This document shows positions 60,451 to 64,000 of a stretch of DNA of 64,000 bases, piece by piece. Below the pieces are notes generated by a model, which saw only the letters and a program-made list of their open reading frames with translations, did no database searches and was not told where the DNA came from. The stretch lies in the NCBI GenBank assembly GCA_015680685.1, contig MNCI01036713.1, positions 1 to 64,000 on the forward strand. The letters run 5' to 3'. A program made the position numbers and the translations under genes. Each line of letters starts with the position of its first letter. The stretch's first letter is position 1. This DNA is from Gnetum montanum (taxonomy: Eukaryota > Streptophyta > Gnetopsida > Gnetales > Gnetaceae).

Positions 60451-62126
60451 GTGCTTACCCATTGACCAACCCATATAAAGCCCGAAATGATGAATTTGAA
60501 ATGCCAAATTGGGGTGGTTAAAGCACGTGAAAGGCCCAGACATGGCTAAGGACATGAGGAAGGGAATTGGGTGCAAAAAAGAGAACATAATAGGAGAACG
60601 GAACGCAAAAAGGACTCCGTGGGGAATAAATCGAGCGATGGGACCTGAAACTAGTCAACCATGAAATCCAAAGGATGGGAGGCTTAACAAGCAGGACCAA
60701 GGAGATGTAGGTGGGTCCTCTCCATAGTAGGCCATAGCCTTAATAGCCCCTGCATATCCCCGACACCGGGGTTCGTGGGCCCTGGGGCCAAGAAATGGTG
60801 TTCGCCAAGTAAGACTCCTACCCAAGAGATCCTACCAAGGCATGCAAAATCCATGGAGATCACGACACATCACACGACATAAAATAGGCAGTGATGTGAG
60901 GGATGGAGAGAACTAGGTGAGTAGAGAGAGATGAGAGAATGGTAGTTTGATCGTCGGTCACATGAAACCCCATGTGTACATGTGGTTAAGTGACCTGGTA
61001 GAATCGTTCCTGAGTTTAGACCCAAAACCATCCGCATTCAGTGACATTGCAGCAATAGACGAAGCCCTAGCCATCGCCAAGGAAGCAAGAATGACCTCCT
61101 AGAGAACCACCAATTCAACAAATGTGAGAGGGAGGAGGAGGAATGGGACAAAGTTAGAGGGGACCAAGGAAGTCCCATAACAAGTGCGGTGGCCCGTTAG
61201 AGGCAGTCTAAGGGGTGTGCTTTGAATTCCCACGAGTGATTTTGTTTTCTTTTCAGGGGGAACCATACCATGCAGAGACCCATGCATGTTTGCATGCATT
61301 TGACCAAGGGGTGTGCTTTGAATCCTCATTTTTATTTCTTTTATTTTATTTTTTTTGGTTCTTGAATATTTTTAGTGAGGACCACACCATGCAAGGTGGA
61401 ACTACCTAGAAGCTTCCTTGGAGAGAAGGACATGGAGTGGTAGGAAATCTGCAAGGACACACCAACAACCCAAGGGACAAAAGAGAACAACGAATATTGC
61501 AATCCCCTTGAAGTCACACCCAATTCAAACTAGTGGGTCATCCCTAAGTCTGGGAACTACACAAGTCACACATTAATTATAATGTTTTTAAGTGAAGGGG
61601 TTGCATGTTCTCAACAAAGGGAAAACCATGGAGTGGGTGAATGGGTGGATGACATGAACTCACTACCAATTTTATGATCAGAAAGTAGGTGTAAATTCTA
61701 AAAAGAACCATGCGAGGGTGGAAACTAGATAACTAGGTCGATGAGTGTACAGTACCCATCACAACGAAAACCATCCACGCCAGACATCTGAAGACGACAA
61801 GACGACAGATTAGCAATTATGTGAAAAATAGAATAGTCAAAAAGAAATGAAAAATAAGTAAAGAAAGGAAAAAAATGTACGAAGAATTTGAAAAAGTATA
61901 AACGATGGTGAAAAAAAAAGTGTAAAACAAAAAAGTGCAAAATAAAAAAATGACAAAACGGGAAGGGGTGTAGTGAAATGGATCAGCAGGAATGATGGTC
62001 TCCCCCATGACTAGGTGGAAAGGAGGAGACAAAAAAAATGAAGCATGGCTATCCTAGTGATGATGAGGTGGCTGCACTGGTTGAGTGGAGTTCACGGAAA
62101 GGTTTCAGTTGTTGGCAGTTGACTAA
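60451..62126 (-). other. non-coding spacer of element C between pol and extra-ORF promoter
   Basis: Matches 3250-4440 in element A and 21600-22650 in element B in patches ('cattcagtgacatt', 61037; 'ccttgaagtcacaccc', 61513). Repeated 'aaggggtgtgctttgaat' at 61210 and 61307 marks a small internal duplication (~95-bp spacing). No coding frame is supported. A C-rich tract lies just outside, at 60178-60200. Confidence 0.6.
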
Positions 62127-64000
62127 CTATGTTCTGGTGGGGTTTGCAGGTTTGTGGATAAGCAAGGCTCCATATGGGAAGGTTTCGAAGACAATGTAAG
62201 GTCCCTCCCACAATGTTTGAAACTTGGTCAATTGGGATACGTGTGAGGGGTTCCAATACAACACCTTTTCTCCACATCTAAATGTGACCTTCCGAATCCT
62301 AGGATCATGTTGTTTTTTGTTGTAGGCCTTGTGGATCTCATTGGAGGACATGGCCACTAATCAGTTCTCATCTGGCACAATTAAATTGATTAATCATTTA
62401 TGTTGTGCTAGCAGTAGGTTAAGACCTAAGTCACTGGTGGTGGATAGTGTGCACAGTTTGGCTTGAATTGGAAGTGTTGGTAACTTTCCGTACACTAACT
62501 CATAGGGAGAGTACCCTACAGGAAGTTTCCAAGTGGAGCAATAGGCCCATAGGGCATCGTTAAGCTTAGTGCTCCAATCCCTCTTGTATTTGCTAATGGT
62601 TTGGGTAAGGATCTTGGCGATCTCCCTATTGGTGACTTCGGCCTACCCCTTGGCTTGGGGGTGATAGGGAGTTGTAAATTTCTACATTACCCCTAAGCGT
62701 TGCATGAGTTTCTGAAAAGTGACACCTGTAAAATGAGTTCCATTATTAGAAATGAGTGCACGTGGCACTTCAAACCTGTTAATGATTTGTTGTTGGACAA
62801 ATCGTGCGGTAGTGATGGAAGAATAGTCAATGATGGCTGCTGCTTCTACCCACTTTGTACAGTAGTCCACAACTATGATGATGTATGCCTTTCTGTTTGA
62901 TAGGGGTGTGATGGATTCCATGAAGTTGATACCCCAAATATCGAAGGGCTCTAGTGGCTGGATACACTGTTGAGGTCCCTCCAACCGTGCCGTCATCCCA
63001 CCATCCCTCTGGCATCGTTCGTAGGAGCAGGTGAACCATTGTGCATCTCTAAAGATGGTGGGCCAGTAATACCCTGCAAGTAGGATCTTAATGGTAGTGC
63101 AGCATCCAACATAGTAGCCCCCACAAGGGCCCTCGTGAGCATCCTGGAGGATGCGTAGCGTATCACCATTAGGGACACACCATCGAACCAAGCCATCTAC
63201 GCACACCTTGTAAAGATGACCATTGATCTCCATGAAACACTTGGCCTTATGGAGAAACTATTGTTTCTGCCGATGGTTCCACTCCTTTGGCAACTCCTAA
63301 GTGGTGAGGTAGGCAAGGATGTGGCTGAACCAAGGGGTTTCCTTAGGCACTTGTGGATGAACCAAGGGGATTCCTTAGGCACTTGTGGATCAATTGCACT
63401 TGTGAAGAGGAGTTCATCTAGAAATTAGTCGGATAAGGGCTCCTCCTCTTCTGCATCATCCCATCGCAACTAAGACAAGTGATCAGCAACCACGTTCTCA
63501 GTTCCCTTCTTGTCTACCATGGTTAGATCAAACTCCTGAAGAATCACCAACCACCAGATTATGCGGGGGCTCACCATTGGTTTGTTCATCAGGAAGTGGA
63601 TAGCATAGTGTTCAGTATGCACAAACACCTCGTATCCAAGCACATAGTGCCAGAATTTGTCCAAGAAAAACACCATCGCCATTAACTCCTTTTCAGTGGT
63701 GGTGTAGTTCAACTGAGCACCCACAATGCTACGGCTTGCACAATGGATATAATAAGGATGTTCTTGATCATCACATTATGTAAGAATGGCTCCCAAGGCA
63801 TAGTTGGATGTGTCTGTCATAATATGAAAGGGTCTGGACCAATCAGGGGCTCATAGAACTTGAGTTTCTATGAGTTTCTATTTCAGCACTTGGAATGCAG
63901 ACTCGCACTCCTTGGTCCAGATGAACGAAGTATCCTTCTTTGTTAGCTCTACCAATGGCTTGGCGATCTTTGAGAAATTTTCAATGAATAGTCAGTAGTA
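62127..64000 (-). pseudogene. pol of element C: RT end, RNase H, integrase
   Basis: Minus strand from the window edge: RT connection ([20 protein letters not shown], ~63970-63910), RNase H 63724-63470 (NYTTTEKELMAMVFFLDKFW, LQEFDLTMVDKKGTENVVAD) and integrase 63233-62530. Integrase has zinc-finger remnants (HEGPCGGYY with a His lost, YYWPTIFRDA, CSYERCQ), FDIWGINFMESI with the first catalytic Asp, LISNNGTHFTG (second Asp now Asn), then YHPQAKG-AEVTNREI with Glu kept but CAG changed to TAG. The C-terminal GPY domain is at 62357-62127 (LWEGPYIVFETFPYG). One stop/frameshift near 62690 and another near 63240; otherwise well preserved. Confidence 0.9.

Larger units (their letters stand above)
55935..64000 (-). 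mobile_element. element C: Athila-like Ty3/gypsy element, partial
   Basis: Minus strand, 3' LTR at 55935-56807, then the extra ORF (56940-59977), its promoter-like region, a non-coding spacer and pol from 62127 to the window edge. The 5' part (RT, protease, gag, 5' LTR) lies beyond 64000. Less decayed and GC-richer than B, with long open stretches, so it is probably younger. Confidence 0.85.

Overview
The window is plant nuclear DNA. It has long, old LTR retrotransposons nested inside one another, low CpG and GC content, and almost no intact reading frame. The size, nesting and lineages (Athila-like and Tat-like Ty3/gypsy, SIRE-like Ty1/copia, a LINE) suggest a large seed-plant genome, quite possibly a conifer; the species is inference. 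Isolated single 'n' bases at 227, 46350 and 57595, two of them flanked by duplicated ~60-base ends, look like draft-assembly contig joins. No active host gene is supported.

Layout. 1-6467: LTR fragments and a truncated minus-strand Athila-like remnant (element A: 3' LTR 1484-2368, integrase 4450-5640) abutting an inverted LTR (5640-6467). About 6900-9770: a decayed plus-strand LINE. 9790-47756: Athila-like element B on the minus strand (5' LTR 46899-47756, tRNA-Asp-type primer site, gag, protease, RT, RNase H, integrase, an extra downstream ORF, 3' LTR 9790-10661), about 13.2 kb by itself but split by two insertions. Element E (12824-19722, plus) is a pol-less SIRE-like element inside B's extra ORF. 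Element D (27378-45221, plus) is a 17.8-kb Tat-like element inside B's gag, bounded by an exact 5-bp target duplication (CCACT). 47805-48790: copia RT/RNase H remnant with a SINE-like insertion. 48791-55934: mostly unannotatable AT-rich DNA with a poly(A)-tailed retrocopy end, small tandem duplications and a receptor-kinase pseudogene. 55935-64000: the 3' two-thirds of element C, a GC-richer Athila-like element related to B, running off the right edge.

Most notable: (1) B and C carry, downstream of pol, a coiled-coil ORF preceded by its own TATA box and repeated motifs resembling those in the LTR U3, so the extra ORF may have an internal promoter. (2) D carries, between protease and RT, a ~3.5-kb antisense gene-like sequence with several GT-AG introns, some of which preserve frame. 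(3) D has three tandem-repeat arrays between pol and the 3' LTR and an array of imperfect palindromes in its LTRs. (4) E replaces pol with a sequence resembling the 'putative plant transposon protein' domain. All reading-frame statements come from reading the sequence by eye; no alignment or database search was run.
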